The position numbers and the translations under genes were made by a program. The notes under the pieces were generated by a model. It made no database searches. It was not told where the DNA came from and saw only the letters and a list, made by a program, of their open reading frames with translations. DNA of 45,930 nt, taken from assembly GCA_001777655.1 (NCBI GenBank), contig MFER01000016.1, positions 1 through 45,930 on the forward strand. Reading direction: 5' to 3'. This document shows, one piece after another, positions 33,426 to 41,474 of this stretch (position 1 is its first letter; each line of letters begins with the position of its first letter). The DNA comes from Candidatus Doudnabacteria bacterium RIFCSPHIGHO2_02_FULL_43_13b (lineage in GTDB: Bacteria > Patescibacteriota > Doudnabacteria > UBA920 > O2-02-FULL-48-8).

Positions 33426-33833
33426 TCAGGCTTTGGTCAGGTCGCCTTGCGCTGCGTACCAGGAGACGTACTGCCGAGCCATGCCGAGGAATTGTTTGAC
33501 GCTCAGTGGTAGTCCAGGAAAGGCTTTGGTCAGGGCCGGCTCGACCACGGACAGATATGGCTCCACGTCGGTCATACCGCCGCGGTCGAATTCCTCCTCG
33601 ATATCGGTCTGCCAGTTGGTGACGTATTTGTCCACGAGCATGAGCGCGGCCAGGTTGCGCAACGACGCGGCAATTTCGGCGGCGGCTACCTCGGTCGGCA
33701 CGTCGTAGCGGGCGAAGTTGTAGAGTTGCTTGAGGGCATCTGGATTGCTTCCCGCCCACAGCAGGTCCGATGCTGTTTCGAGATTAGCGACCCAGAGCAC
33801 CTCGTTGAAGAATTGCGGCCGGCGTGTAATCAT
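33426..33833 (-). CDS. GC-rich orphan gene, product unknown
   Basis: About 135 aa from ATG 33833, chosen because a strong SD (AAGGAGGAAG) lies 3 nt upstream; the ORF-track start at 33866 lies beyond that SD. The protein is soluble, mostly helical and rich in Ala, Leu and acidic residues (VPTEVAAAEIAASLRNLAALMLVDK). I recognise no family. It has its own near-consensus promoter and terminator, is GC-rich and runs opposite to the neighbouring glycosyltransferase genes, so it looks like an acquired one-gene cassette. Confidence 0.7.
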   Translation of the reverse strand: MITRRPQFFNEVLWVANLETASDLLWAGSNPDALKQLYNFARYDVPTEVAAAEIAASLRNLAALMLVDKYVTNWQTDIEEEFDRGGMTDVEPYLSVVEPALTKAFPGLPLSVKQFLGMARQYVSWYAAQGDLTKA

Positions 33834-33856
33834 GGACTTCCTCCTTGGATGTTTAG

Positions 33857-33885
33857 AATATAACAAGATTTACTCTTATTGCCAA
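33857..33885 (-). promoter_or_regulatory. Promoter of the GC-rich gene at 33426
   Basis: On the - strand TTGGCA (33880-33885), a 17-bp spacer and TATATT (33857-33862) form a near-consensus promoter 9 bp from the next + strand ATG. Confidence 0.75.
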
Positions 33886-33894
33886 TAGTAACTT

Positions 33895-34746
33895 ATGGAT
33901 TTATCCGTCATAATTGTCAATTATAATACCAAAGAACTACTCAAACGGTGCTTAAAGTCCGTCATGGCCTCGCACACTGATTTTGGGTTTGAAACCATCG
34001 TTTCAGATAACGGTTCGACTGACGGCAGCCAGGCTTTGGTAAAAGAAGAGTTTCCCGAAGTTGTTTTGCTCGAAAATGGTGCAAATTTAGGCTTTTCTAA
34101 GGCCAATAACATAGCTATCAGACGGGCTACCGGACGATATTTGTTATTACTAAACTCTGATACCCAAATTCAATCTGATACCCTGACTCTTTGCATTAAG
34201 CGGATGAATCAAGATGATTCGATCGGGATTTTAGGCTGTAAAGTATTGTTACCAGATGGGAAACTTGATCCGGCTTGCCGGCGGAAATTTCCCAATCCCC
34301 GGAATTCATTTTTACGACTATTCGGTCTGGAAAAATTTAGCGATTATAATATCAATGCTCCGATTGATAAAGAAGGGGAAGTTGATTCGGTCACTGGAGC
34401 CTTCTTGATGATTCGAAAAACAGTGGTTGACCAAATTGGGCTTTTGGATGAAGAATTTTTTATGTACGGCGAGGATTTGGATTGGTGCTGGCGCGCAAAA
34501 GCAGCAGGATTCAAAGTTTTATATTATCATGGCGCACAAATTACTCATTTCAAATACGGTTCCTCGCAAAAAAAACCGTTTTTTATAATTCGATCGGCCC
34601 ACGAAGCGATGAAGATTTTTTATCGCAAGCATTATGCTGCTCGCTATTCGTGGATTTTTAACCAACTTGTATTCTTAGGGATTAGTTTCCGGAAGTATCT
34701 GGTGATGTTGATAAATATATTTAGAACAAAAAAAGTAGTTCATTAA
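33895..34746 (+). CDS. Family 2 glycosyltransferase (rhamnosyltransferase-like)
   Basis: The 283-aa GT-A protein opens LSVIIVNYNTKELLKRCL and carries NLGFSKANNIAIRRA, LLNSDTQIQ and DEEFFMYGEDLDWCWRAK, the pattern of RfbF/WbbL-type rhamnosyltransferases. It resembles the gene at 32314 without the palindromic insertion, and the two were probably adjacent before the GC-rich cassette landed between them. It presumably extends the same glycan. Confidence 0.9.
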   Translation: MDLSVIIVNYNTKELLKRCLKSVMASHTDFGFETIVSDNGSTDGSQALVKEEFPEVVLLENGANLGFSKANNIAIRRATGRYLLLLNSDTQIQSDTLTLCIKRMNQDDSIGILGCKVLLPDGKLDPACRRKFPNPRNSFLRLFGLEKFSDYNINAPIDKEGEVDSVTGAFLMIRKTVVDQIGLLDEEFFMYGEDLDWCWRAKAAGFKVLYYHGAQITHFKYGSSQKKPFFIIRSAHEAMKIFYRKHYAARYSWIFNQLVFLGISFRKYLVMLINIFRTKKVVH

Positions 34747-34835
34747 TCCCGCACCACTTTTTATCAAAATTGGCAAAAAATTGGCTTTGCCTAGCCTCCC
34801 TTGCCAGTTCGGCGGGCAGGTGCTAAAGTATTTTT

Positions 34836-36077
34836 ATGGATTATCCACTAGAAACAAATTTTCCCGAAACTCCTGTCAAGAATAAAAAGATAAAACTTTA
34901 CACCATTTTGGTGGTTTTATTTTTGGTGGTTTTCGGGTTAGGTTTTTTCACGGGCAGGGGACAAATCAAACTTCAGAACGGCAAGATTGAGATTACAAAA
35001 GGCGATCAACCAGCCACCTCAGCAGATTATTCGCTACTTTGGGATGCTTTGAATATTTTGAATAACAAATACGTGGATCGGCCACTGGATCAGCAAGAAC
35101 TAATGTATGGAGCGGTTGCCGGTTTGATCCAAGCCGCCCGTGATCCTTACACGGTATTTTTCGACCCCAAAGAAGCCAAAAGTTTCGCCGAAGAGTTAAA
35201 AGGATCTTTCGATGGCATCGGCGCAGAAATCGGGATCAAAGATGAGCAATTGGTAATTATCGCGCCCTTGGATGATACCCCGGCGCAGCGAGCCAATCTG
35301 CGCGCCGGCGACGCGATCATCGCGATTAATGACGAAGGAACGGTTGGGATGACTACGGATCAGGCGGTATCTAAAATTCGCGGCAAAGCCGGCAGCCAAG
35401 TGATTCTGACGATTATTCACAAAGGAGAAACAAAGTCCGAAGAGATTAAGATCACACGAGCAAAAATTGTAATTAATAGTGTTAAATTTAGTTCGAAAGA
35501 AATCAGCGGCCAAAAAATCGCGGTAATCAAAATCAACCGTTTTGGCGACGACACGAAAGGGCTTTTGGATCACGACATTGACCAAGCGGTTTCCGGCGAT
35601 TATGCCGGGTTAATTCTTGATCTGCGCAATAACCCCGGCGGGTACTTAGAAACTGCTGTTACCACCGCTTCCAATTGGGTGGATGATGGTTGGGTCGTAC
35701 TAAAAGAAGTTGCCTTTAACAACGCAGAAAAAATTTATAAAGCCGAAGGGGTGCCCAGGCTTAAGGGCATGAAAACCGTTGTTTTAATAAATGTCGGCTC
35801 TGCTTCTGCTTCAGAGATTGTCGCCGGCGCTCTGCAAGATTATAAGTTAGCGACTCTGGTCGGTGAAAAAACCTTTGGTAAAGGATCAGTACAGGAATTA
35901 GAGAACTTACGGGATGATTCTCAGCTGAAGATTACAGTCGCCAAGTGGTTTACGCCGAAAGGAAGAGGGATTGATAAAACCGGCTTGGAACCGGATGTCT
36001 TGGTCGAACTGACGGCTGATGATGCGCAGAATAAGCGGGATCCCCAGATGGATAAGGCTTTAGAATTGCTCAAATAG
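34836..36077 (+). CDS. ctpA: C-terminal processing peptidase (S41 family)
   Basis: The 413-aa protein has one N-terminal membrane anchor, a PDZ domain (about 125-205; IGIKDEQLVIIAPLDDTPAQ) and an S41 domain with catalytic Ser in GSASASEIVAG and Lys in GEKTFGKGSVQ. These enzymes cleave proteins at their C-termini outside the membrane. The order of motifs and the length match CtpA. A strong terminator follows, so it forms its own unit or ends the preceding operon. Confidence 0.92.
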   Translation: MDYPLETNFPETPVKNKKIKLYTILVVLFLVVFGLGFFTGRGQIKLQNGKIEITKGDQPATSADYSLLWDALNILNNKYVDRPLDQQELMYGAVAGLIQAARDPYTVFFDPKEAKSFAEELKGSFDGIGAEIGIKDEQLVIIAPLDDTPAQRANLRAGDAIIAINDEGTVGMTTDQAVSKIRGKAGSQVILTIIHKGETKSEEIKITRAKIVINSVKFSSKEISGQKIAVIKINRFGDDTKGLLDHDIDQAVSGDYAGLILDLRNNPGGYLETAVTTASNWVDDGWVVLKEVAFNNAEKIYKAEGVPRLKGMKTVVLINVGSASASEIVAGALQDYKLATLVGEKTFGKGSVQELENLRDDSQLKITVAKWFTPKGRGIDKTGLEPDVLVELTADDAQNKRDPQMDKALELLK

Positions 36078-36087
36078 TTTTGACCCC

Positions 36088-36134
36088 ATCGCGAGCTCCG
36101 ACGTTTTTGGTCGGAGCGTGGCGATCTCTTTTTT
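36088..36134 (+). terminator. Rho-independent terminator of ctpA
   Basis: ATCGCGAGCTCCGAC pairs with GTCGGAGCGTGGCGAT around GTTTTTG and is followed by CTCTTTTTT. Confidence 0.88.
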
Positions 36135-36195
36135 AGATTGCTTCGTCGTTGCCCAAATTAGCGCTTATTTGATCAATTGCAACTCCTCGCAATGG
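36135..36195. repeat. Interspersed repeat between ctpA and alaS
   Basis: AGATTGCTTCGTCGTT at the left and CTCCTCGCAATGG at the right are the two ends of the family also seen at 30851, 32875 and 37948. The middle is not conserved. Confidence 0.7.
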
Positions 36196-36206
36196 TATTT
36201 TCGTGA

Positions 36207-36212
36207 TATAAT
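36207..36212 (+). promoter_or_regulatory. -10 box of a leaderless promoter for alaS
   Basis: A perfect TATAAT ends 6 nt before ATG 36219, matching the spacing at 1057 and 6273. Confidence 0.6.
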
Positions 36213-36218
36213 CACGCC

Positions 36219-37949
36219 ATGGACTCCAAAGAATTAAGAAATAAATTTCTCAACTTTTTCGTAGAAAAAGGACATGAAATCATTCCTTCCGCATCGTTGG
36301 TACCGGCAGATGATCCAAGTGTCCTGTTTACGACTGCTGGCATGCACCCGCTGGTTCCTTTTTTGCTTGGCGAGAAGCATCCAGCCGGCATAAGATTGGT
36401 TAGTGTCCAAAAATCCTTGCGGACCGACGATATCGATGAGGTCGGCGACAATGTCCATAATACTTTTTTCGAAATGCTCGGCAACTGGTCGCTCGGAGAT
36501 CCCGCCCGACCGGACGACCCCGGTCGTTCGGGCGGGTATTGGAAACAGGAATCGATTGCTTGGTCATACGAATTTTTGACCGACAAAAAATGGCTGGGAT
36601 TAGAAAGAGAGAAATTAAAAGTCAGCGTGTTTGCCGGAGATCAAGACGCGCCCAAGGACGAGGAGTCAGCCAAAATTTGGAAAAGTTTGGGATTTAGAGA
36701 TGACCAGATTGAATACCTGGGAAAAAAAGATAATTGGTGGGGACCGCCCGGCATAACTGGCCCGTGCGGCCCGGACACGGAAATTTTTTATAATACCGGC
36801 AAAGAATGGGTCGAGATTTGGAATAACGTCTTCATGCAGTATGAAAAAACTGCGGAAGGCAAATTTATTCCGTTGAGGCAAAAAAATGTTGATACTGGCA
36901 TGGGCATGGAGCGTACGACCGCGGTTTTGGAAGGCAAGGAATCGATCTATGATACAGAATTATTTTTACCAATCATTGAAAAGATTCGGATTCTATCAAA
37001 AGTACAAGGCCAAAAAGCGGAGCGAATTATTGCCGATCATTTGCGCGCTGCGGTGTTTTTGATTGCTGACGGCATAATACCTTCAAATAAAGATCGCGGC
37101 TATATTTTGCGGCGGTTAATTCGCCGCAGTATTACTTATGGCCAGAAGCTGGGAATTGAACAGGATTTCACCACTGATATTGCCGACGTAATTAGACATA
37201 TATATGGACGTATATATGCGGAATTAAACAATTCCAAAATCGAAGATGAGTTAAAAAAAGAGGAACTGAAGTTTCGAACTACCCTGGCTAAGGGCATGAA
37301 AATTTTAGAAAGGAAAGAGGGAATTACGGGCAAAGAAGCTTTTGATTTGTTTCAAACTTTTGGTTTCCCCTTTGAATTAACGAAAGAATTTGCTACCGTT
37401 GCAAACATCTCACAGTTTGAAGAAGAATTTAAAAAACACCAAGAGCTTTCTCGCACCGCTTCAGCCGGGCAGTTTAAGGGCGGCCTGGCTTCGCATTCCG
37501 ACAAGATTATCCGTTTGCATACAGCAACTCATCTGATGAATGCTGCTTTGCGCAAAGTTTTGGGTGAAAATGTTTGGCAAAAGGGGAGCAATATCACCGA
37601 AGAACGGACGCGGTTTGATTTTACTTTTGACCGAAAAATGACGGATGAGGAAAAAGCCGAAGTTGAAAAGCTGGTCAATGGATGGATCAAGGCAGATTTA
37701 TCGGTAAAAAGACAAAACTTGCCGTTAGAAGAGGCAAGGAAACTTGGGGCCATCGGGGTATTTGGGGAAAAGTACGCTGAGACGGTTTCGGTGTATACTA
37801 TATATGATAAGGAGAGCGGGGAAGTGATTTCCGCGGAATTCTGTGGCGGCCCGCACGTGGAGCACACCGGAGTGATCGGAATGTTTAAGCTCATAAAGGA
37901 AGAGGCAGTGGCATCAGGCCTGAGGAGAATTAAGGGTGTAATTAATTAG
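36219..37949 (+). CDS. alaS: Alanyl-tRNA synthetase, short form with in-frame palindromic insertion
   Basis: At 576 aa it has the class II catalytic domain (FTTAGMHPLVPF, KSLRTDDIDEVG) and an editing domain with HTATH and CGGPH zinc/editing motifs. It stops at RRIKGVIN, lacking the C-Ala domain of standard 870-aa enzymes. Residues 95-106 (PARPDDPGRSGG) interrupt the highly conserved SLGD-YWKQESIAW and are encoded exactly by a 36-bp palindrome. The gene charges tRNA-Ala; the missing C-Ala suggests reduced reliance on it for tRNA binding and editing. Confidence 0.95.
   Translation: MDSKELRNKFLNFFVEKGHEIIPSASLVPADDPSVLFTTAGMHPLVPFLLGEKHPAGIRLVSVQKSLRTDDIDEVGDNVHNTFFEMLGNWSLGDPARPDDPGRSGGYWKQESIAWSYEFLTDKKWLGLEREKLKVSVFAGDQDAPKDEESAKIWKSLGFRDDQIEYLGKKDNWWGPPGITGPCGPDTEIFYNTGKEWVEIWNNVFMQYEKTAEGKFIPLRQKNVDTGMGMERTTAVLEGKESIYDTELFLPIIEKIRILSKVQGQKAERIIADHLRAAVFLIADGIIPSNKDRGYILRRLIRRSITYGQKLGIEQDFTTDIADVIRHIYGRIYAELNNSKIEDELKKEELKFRTTLAKGMKILERKEGITGKEAFDLFQTFGFPFELTKEFATVANISQFEEEFKKHQELSRTASAGQFKGGLASHSDKIIRLHTATHLMNAALRKVLGENVWQKGSNITEERTRFDFTFDRKMTDEEKAEVEKLVNGWIKADLSVKRQNLPLEEARKLGAIGVFGEKYAETVSVYTIYDKESGEVISAEFCGGPHVEHTGVIGMFKLIKEEAVASGLRRIKGVIN
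36501..36536. repeat. 36-bp palindrome inserted in alaS
   Basis: The insert begins CCCGCCCGACCGGACGACC and ends GGTCGTTCGGGCGGG, nearly self-complementary, exactly 12 codons. A related CCCGCCCGA..TCGGGCGGG hairpin lies in the repeat at 30851-30992. Confidence 0.9.
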
Positions 37950-38010
37950 ACTGCTTCGCTTAGTTCGCAGATGCGCATTTGCGAGGAGGCGAAGCCGACG
38001 AAGCAATCTA
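37948..38010. repeat. Interspersed repeat between alaS and the isomerase gene
   Basis: It contains ACTGCTTCGCTTAG, TTTGCGAGGAGGCGAAG and CGACGAAGCAATCT, fitting the TTGCGAGGAG/GAAGCAATCT family. The ORF-track start at 37979 lies inside it. Confidence 0.8.
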
Positions 38011-38014
38011 TTTT

Positions 38015-38815
38015 ATGATCAATTTAGAAAAAATTTCTGGGTTGCCGATTGAACTGACTGATGATTATCATCTGAAATTCAATCCGCCGCTAACTGATAG
38101 AGAGCCGACCATTGTACGGAAGTTTTCTGAATTGATGCCGGTCTTGATGGAACAGGGTTTAAAACCCGATTACGAAGATCGATATTTCGTCTACCGAGCG
38201 ATATCCTTGCCGGAAGACGAAGCAAAAGTCAAAAAGTATCATCTAACTTACGATGTTACGATTCTTCCACCCGGCAAGCTCGGAGCGGAGTTTAACAAAA
38301 CTGTTGGCCATTATCATGCAAATATTCCGGGCAAAAATATTGCGCACCCGGAAATATATGAAGTCCTAAACGGTCGCGCTTTGTTCGTTTTACAAAAAAT
38401 GGATGCGGAGTTTAGAAAAGTCATTTCTGTTTTAGTGATCGAGGCTGATCGCGGCCAGAAAGTTGTTTATCCGCCCAACTACGGACACGTGATTTATAAT
38501 ATAGGCCCCGATCCTGTGGTTACGGCAAATTGGTGCTCGACTAACTATAAAGCGCTCTATGAACCGGTGGCTCAATTGCACGGTTTAGCATATTTTGTCA
38601 CAGCCTCACCCCACCAGCCGTTTGATTTAGCGGCGAATAGAAATTATGGAGAAATTCCCGCCGCTCGGATGTTTACGAATAAATTTATGTCGGGTTTTTC
38701 GATCGTCGCCACTAATCGTCCGATGTATATAGAAGGAATGCTTCATCCGGATGAATTGGAATTTTTAAGCAATCCAGAAAAATACGCCGTAGAGCTTTCT
38801 TCCATTAGTTCTTGA
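38015..38815 (+). CDS. Cupin-type glucose-6-phosphate isomerase
   Basis: About 266 aa from ATG 38015; the ORF-track start lies in a repeat. The cupin metal site is visible as TVGHYHANIPG, HPEIYEVLNG and VVYPPNYGHVIYN. This non-homologous isomerase interconverts glucose-6-phosphate and fructose-6-phosphate. It is longer than the roughly 190-aa archaeal form, with extra N- and C-terminal segments. The substrate assignment is by family resemblance. Confidence 0.82.
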   Translation: MINLEKISGLPIELTDDYHLKFNPPLTDREPTIVRKFSELMPVLMEQGLKPDYEDRYFVYRAISLPEDEAKVKKYHLTYDVTILPPGKLGAEFNKTVGHYHANIPGKNIAHPEIYEVLNGRALFVLQKMDAEFRKVISVLVIEADRGQKVVYPPNYGHVIYNIGPDPVVTANWCSTNYKALYEPVAQLHGLAYFVTASPHQPFDLAANRNYGEIPAARMFTNKFMSGFSIVATNRPMYIEGMLHPDELEFLSNPEKYAVELSSISS

Positions 38816-38819
38816 TTTT

Positions 38820-40364
38820 ATGTCCCCGAAAATTATCAAACTGAATAAGTCAGACGATATCGTTTCAGTCGTCAAACAGATTCGAAAAATCAAAGATCGC
38901 GAAGTGATCTTTGAATTGGAAAAAGGTTCCACCCTGCTTCGCAGTTCGGATAATTTGAAGCTCATGAAAAGGACCGGCGAAGCTATGGGTAAGAAAATTT
39001 TGGTAACGACCGACGATGAAGTCGGGCGGGTGTTAGCCAAAAAAGCCGGGGTCCTAAATAGCGCGATTGAAGTAAAAATGCCCAAAGGAGGTTCATTGAT
39101 GCGAACCTCGCAAGACATCAAGGTCCGATTTTCTGATATTGCAAGCCGACCAATTCGCAGTGTTCAAAACCAGATTGAAACGATGCCTCTACCCAGTGTT
39201 GTGAAAGCCGTCAAAACAGCTTCCCAGCGCGTATCCTCGAAACTTACTAAAACCGTCATAATAAGTTTAATCGTGCTGGTCGCAGTTTTTTTGGCTCTGG
39301 CGGTTTTGCTTCCTCGGGCGAATATCGAAGTCTATGCTCGTTCCGAGCCCATCACCAGAGATTTGGAAATCACAGTTGATAAAACCGCGACCAACGCGGA
39401 TCCGGTTAAATTGACGGTCCCGGCGATTTTGATCAACCAAGAGGTTTCGAAAACAAAAAATTTCGAAACTTCTGGAATCAATCCGGTCGGCACGAATGCC
39501 TCCGGCGAGGTTGTGATTTATAACAACACTTCATTTACCCTGACCCTGAAGGCAGCAACCACCACGTTACTCGTTGACGGAAAAAAATACTTTTTCACCA
39601 AAGATCAATCGGGGATTCGTCCCAATGCTGCCAGCAACCCAGTCTCGATCGTGGCCGAATTGCCCGGCGAAGCGTACAATCTGTTACCGAATCAAAAATT
39701 TGAAATCATCAATACGGCTTTGGGAAATCGTGATGTCTATGGCATGAATCCCAAAACTATCAGCGGGGGAGCCGCCATCAAGACGAAAGTATTGTCCCAG
39801 AAGGATCTGGACGAAGCGCGGGAGATTTTGATCGGCGAAATATTAAAACAACTGGAAACTGATTTAAGCGATCAGCGAGGAGTTGCCGTGAAAATTCCCC
39901 GCAATGGTATCACGCTTGATGTTTTGGCTGACGCGGCCAACCAAAATGTCGGAGATGAGACAGAGAGTTTTGACATGACACTAATTATCAAAGTTGCGGG
40001 TGTGGGTTTTAGTGAAGACGATATCAAATCCGTGGCTGTCGCTAAAATTCAAGAAGTTTTGTCCGCCGATAAATATCTACTTGATGAAGCAAGCAAGCAA
40101 GTGGTGGCTGCCTATAAAACCGTGGATATCCAAAACGGTCGGGGGGTTTTGACCGTGCATTTTGAAACAGTAGCTTCTTATCAGGTGGACTCATCAAATT
40201 TAACCAAAATTTTAGCCGGCAAGACCGAGTCAGAAATCAAAGAGATCATGCTGAGCAAACCAGAGGTGGATGATGTGAAGGTAGAATTTTGGCCGTCCTG
40301 GCTGGTGCATAAAGCTCCCAGGTTGAATGGCAGAATCGAAATTGAAACCATATTGTCTGAGTAA
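38820..40364 (+). CDS. Membrane-anchored protein with baseplate J-like C-terminal region
   Basis: The 514-aa protein has a cytoplasmic N-terminal domain (about 1-90; REVIFELEKGSTLLRSSDNLKLM), one membrane segment near 142-162 (IISLIVLVAVFLALAVLLP) and a large extracytoplasmic beta-rich region including GEVVIYNNTSFTLTLKAATTTL and VAELPGEAYNLLP. CPR proteins of this arrangement are often annotated baseplate J-like. The function is unknown. It overlaps no neighbour and precedes the ribosomal operon promoter. Confidence 0.65.
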   Translation: MSPKIIKLNKSDDIVSVVKQIRKIKDREVIFELEKGSTLLRSSDNLKLMKRTGEAMGKKILVTTDDEVGRVLAKKAGVLNSAIEVKMPKGGSLMRTSQDIKVRFSDIASRPIRSVQNQIETMPLPSVVKAVKTASQRVSSKLTKTVIISLIVLVAVFLALAVLLPRANIEVYARSEPITRDLEITVDKTATNADPVKLTVPAILINQEVSKTKNFETSGINPVGTNASGEVVIYNNTSFTLTLKAATTTLLVDGKKYFFTKDQSGIRPNAASNPVSIVAELPGEAYNLLPNQKFEIINTALGNRDVYGMNPKTISGGAAIKTKVLSQKDLDEAREILIGEILKQLETDLSDQRGVAVKIPRNGITLDVLADAANQNVGDETESFDMTLIIKVAGVGFSEDDIKSVAVAKIQEVLSADKYLLDEASKQVVAAYKTVDIQNGRGVLTVHFETVASYQVDSSNLTKILAGKTESEIKEIMLSKPEVDDVKVEFWPSWLVHKAPRLNGRIEIETILSE

Positions 40365-40417
40365 TGGCTTAGATTAGCCAAAAATTGATCATTAAGTAGA
40401 TCTGACAAAATGAGGGT

Positions 40418-40446
40418 TTGACAAGGAGTGGTAGTTTTGTTACTAT
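40418..40446 (+). promoter_or_regulatory. Promoter of the infA-ribosomal protein-rpoA operon
   Basis: TTGACA (40418-40423), a 17-bp spacer and TACTAT (40441-40446). The leader to infA is about 70 nt and contains the small hairpin AGACTT/AAGTCT at 40493-40508, a possible regulatory structure. Confidence 0.8.
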
Positions 40447-40523
40447 TTTTGAGCAATTAGCTTTATATCACTTTTATTTCTACAGTAAATCCAGACTTAG
40501 GGAAGTCTAACTTACAAAAAAAT

Positions 40524-40727
40524 ATGATTGAGTTGGAGGGGAAAGTTATTGAAACTTTGCCTAATGCTGTTTTTCGTGTGCAGATTGAGTCCGGTCAAGT
40601 GATTTTGGCTCATATTGCGGGAAAATTGCGAGTGAACAAAATTCGAATTTTGCCAGGGGACAAAGTCATCGTCGAAGTGACACCATATGATTTGACTCGC
40701 GGGAGAGTGATAAGACGCTTGCGGTAA
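40524..40727 (+). CDS. infA: Translation initiation factor IF-1
   Basis: The 67-aa S1-fold protein reads [38 protein letters not shown] and [16 protein letters not shown], all canonical. It is a few residues shorter than the usual 72. IF-1 binds the ribosomal A site during initiation. It is the first gene of the operon. No SD precedes the ATG (CAAAAAAAT). Confidence 0.96.
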   Translation: MIELEGKVIETLPNAVFRVQIESGQVILAHIAGKLRVNKIRILPGDKVIVEVTPYDLTRGRVIRRLR

Positions 40728-40730
40728 TAC

Positions 40731-40843
40731 GGTTTACGGCAGCGCCACGCGTATCGGTAACCGTTAGGCGTTAAACGGCCGTAAGAACGCAGCCGTAAGA
40801 GACGATACGCGCAGCGCAAACGAATAACGATTAACGATAAATT
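40731..40843. repeat. GC-rich hairpin repeat copy 1 between infA and rpmJ
   Basis: It starts GGTTTACGGCAGCGCCACGC. GCGTATCG and CGATACGC form a long-range stem. A shorter copy lies at 41394-41474, and both end in ACGAATAAC..TTAACGA words. Confidence 0.75.
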
Positions 40844-40844
40844 T

Positions 40845-40958
40845 ATGAAAGTAAGAGCCTCAGTAAAACCGATGTGTAAGAAATGTAAAATTGTCCGCCG
40901 GCAGGGTCGGATTTATGTTATTTGTTCGAATCCTAAACACAAGCAGCGCCAAGGTTAA
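40845..40958 (+). CDS. rpmJ: 50S ribosomal protein L36 (bL36)
   Basis: A 37-aa gene missing from the ORF track: [19 protein letters not shown], then [18 protein letters not shown] and TAA. The zinc ligands C-x2-C, C and H are all present, so it is the zinc-binding form. Its position between infA and rpsM is the conserved bacterial order. Confidence 0.96.
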   Translation: MKVRASVKPMCKKCKIVRRQGRIYVICSNPKHKQRQG

Positions 40959-40995
40959 CTTTTGACTTTTTATTTTTAACCTTTAACTTTGAAAC

Positions 40996-41391
40996 ATGGC
41001 ACTAGTTAGAATCGCGGGCGTGACCCTCCCGCAACAAAAAAGAATCGAAGCAGCTCTCCCTTATATTTTTGGGATTGGCTGGCCGGCCAGCCAACGGATT
41101 TTAAAGGCCGTGAAAGTTGATCCGAATAAGCGCACTTCCGAACTTAACGAAAATGAAGTGGCGAAAATTCGCGAATTTATAGAAAAAAATTACACCGTGG
41201 AAGGAGCGTTGCGGCAACAGGTCACTATGAATATTAAACTTAAGAAAGAAATTGGCTCTTATCAAGGTATCCGACATATCAAGGGATTACCAGTCCGCGG
41301 GCAGCGAACCAAGACCAATTCTAGAACTCGCCGGGGTAATGTGCGAAAGACCGCCGGTTCCGGCCGCAAATCATCAGCAGAAAAGACTTAA
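40996..41391 (+). CDS. rpsM: 30S ribosomal protein S13 (uS13)
   Basis: The 131-aa protein begins ALVRIAGVTLPQQKRIEAAL and has the conserved GIRHIKGLPVRGQRTKTNSRT near the C-terminus. S13 sits in the 30S head and contacts the 50S subunit and P-site tRNA. The C-terminal tail is basic and somewhat extended. No SD is visible before the ATG. Confidence 0.96.
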   Translation: MALVRIAGVTLPQQKRIEAALPYIFGIGWPASQRILKAVKVDPNKRTSELNENEVAKIREFIEKNYTVEGALRQQVTMNIKLKKEIGSYQGIRHIKGLPVRGQRTKTNSRTRRGNVRKTAGSGRKSSAEKT

Positions 41392-41393
41392 TG

Positions 41394-41474
41394 CGGTTTT
41401 ACGGCAGCGCCATGCGTATCGGCAAACGTCAAACGATACGCGCCGCGCCGACGAATAACAATTAACGAATAAGT
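41394..41474. repeat. GC-rich hairpin repeat copy 2 between rpsM and rpsK
   Basis: It starts GGTTTTACGGCAGCGCCATG and forms a compact hairpin from GCGTATCG and CGATACGC with a 12-nt loop. It repeats the element at 40731. Confidence 0.8.

Noticed and set aside
33337-33759. 140-aa Arg-rich ORF overlapping the GC-rich orphan gene
   Set aside because: It is an alternative frame on the same strand with biased low-complexity translation; the 33426-33833 frame has the SD, promoter and terminator.
1-33890. GC-rich segments as assembly chimeras
   Set aside because: Not fully excluded, but each internal segment sits between genes with complete ends and its own terminator, and neighbouring genes are intact, which random joins would not produce. 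Read coverage would decide.
40905-40958. tRNA suggested by TTCGAATCC
   Set aside because: The T-loop-like string lies inside the rpmJ coding sequence and no acceptor stem or anticodon arm surrounds it. I found no tRNA or rRNA in the window.
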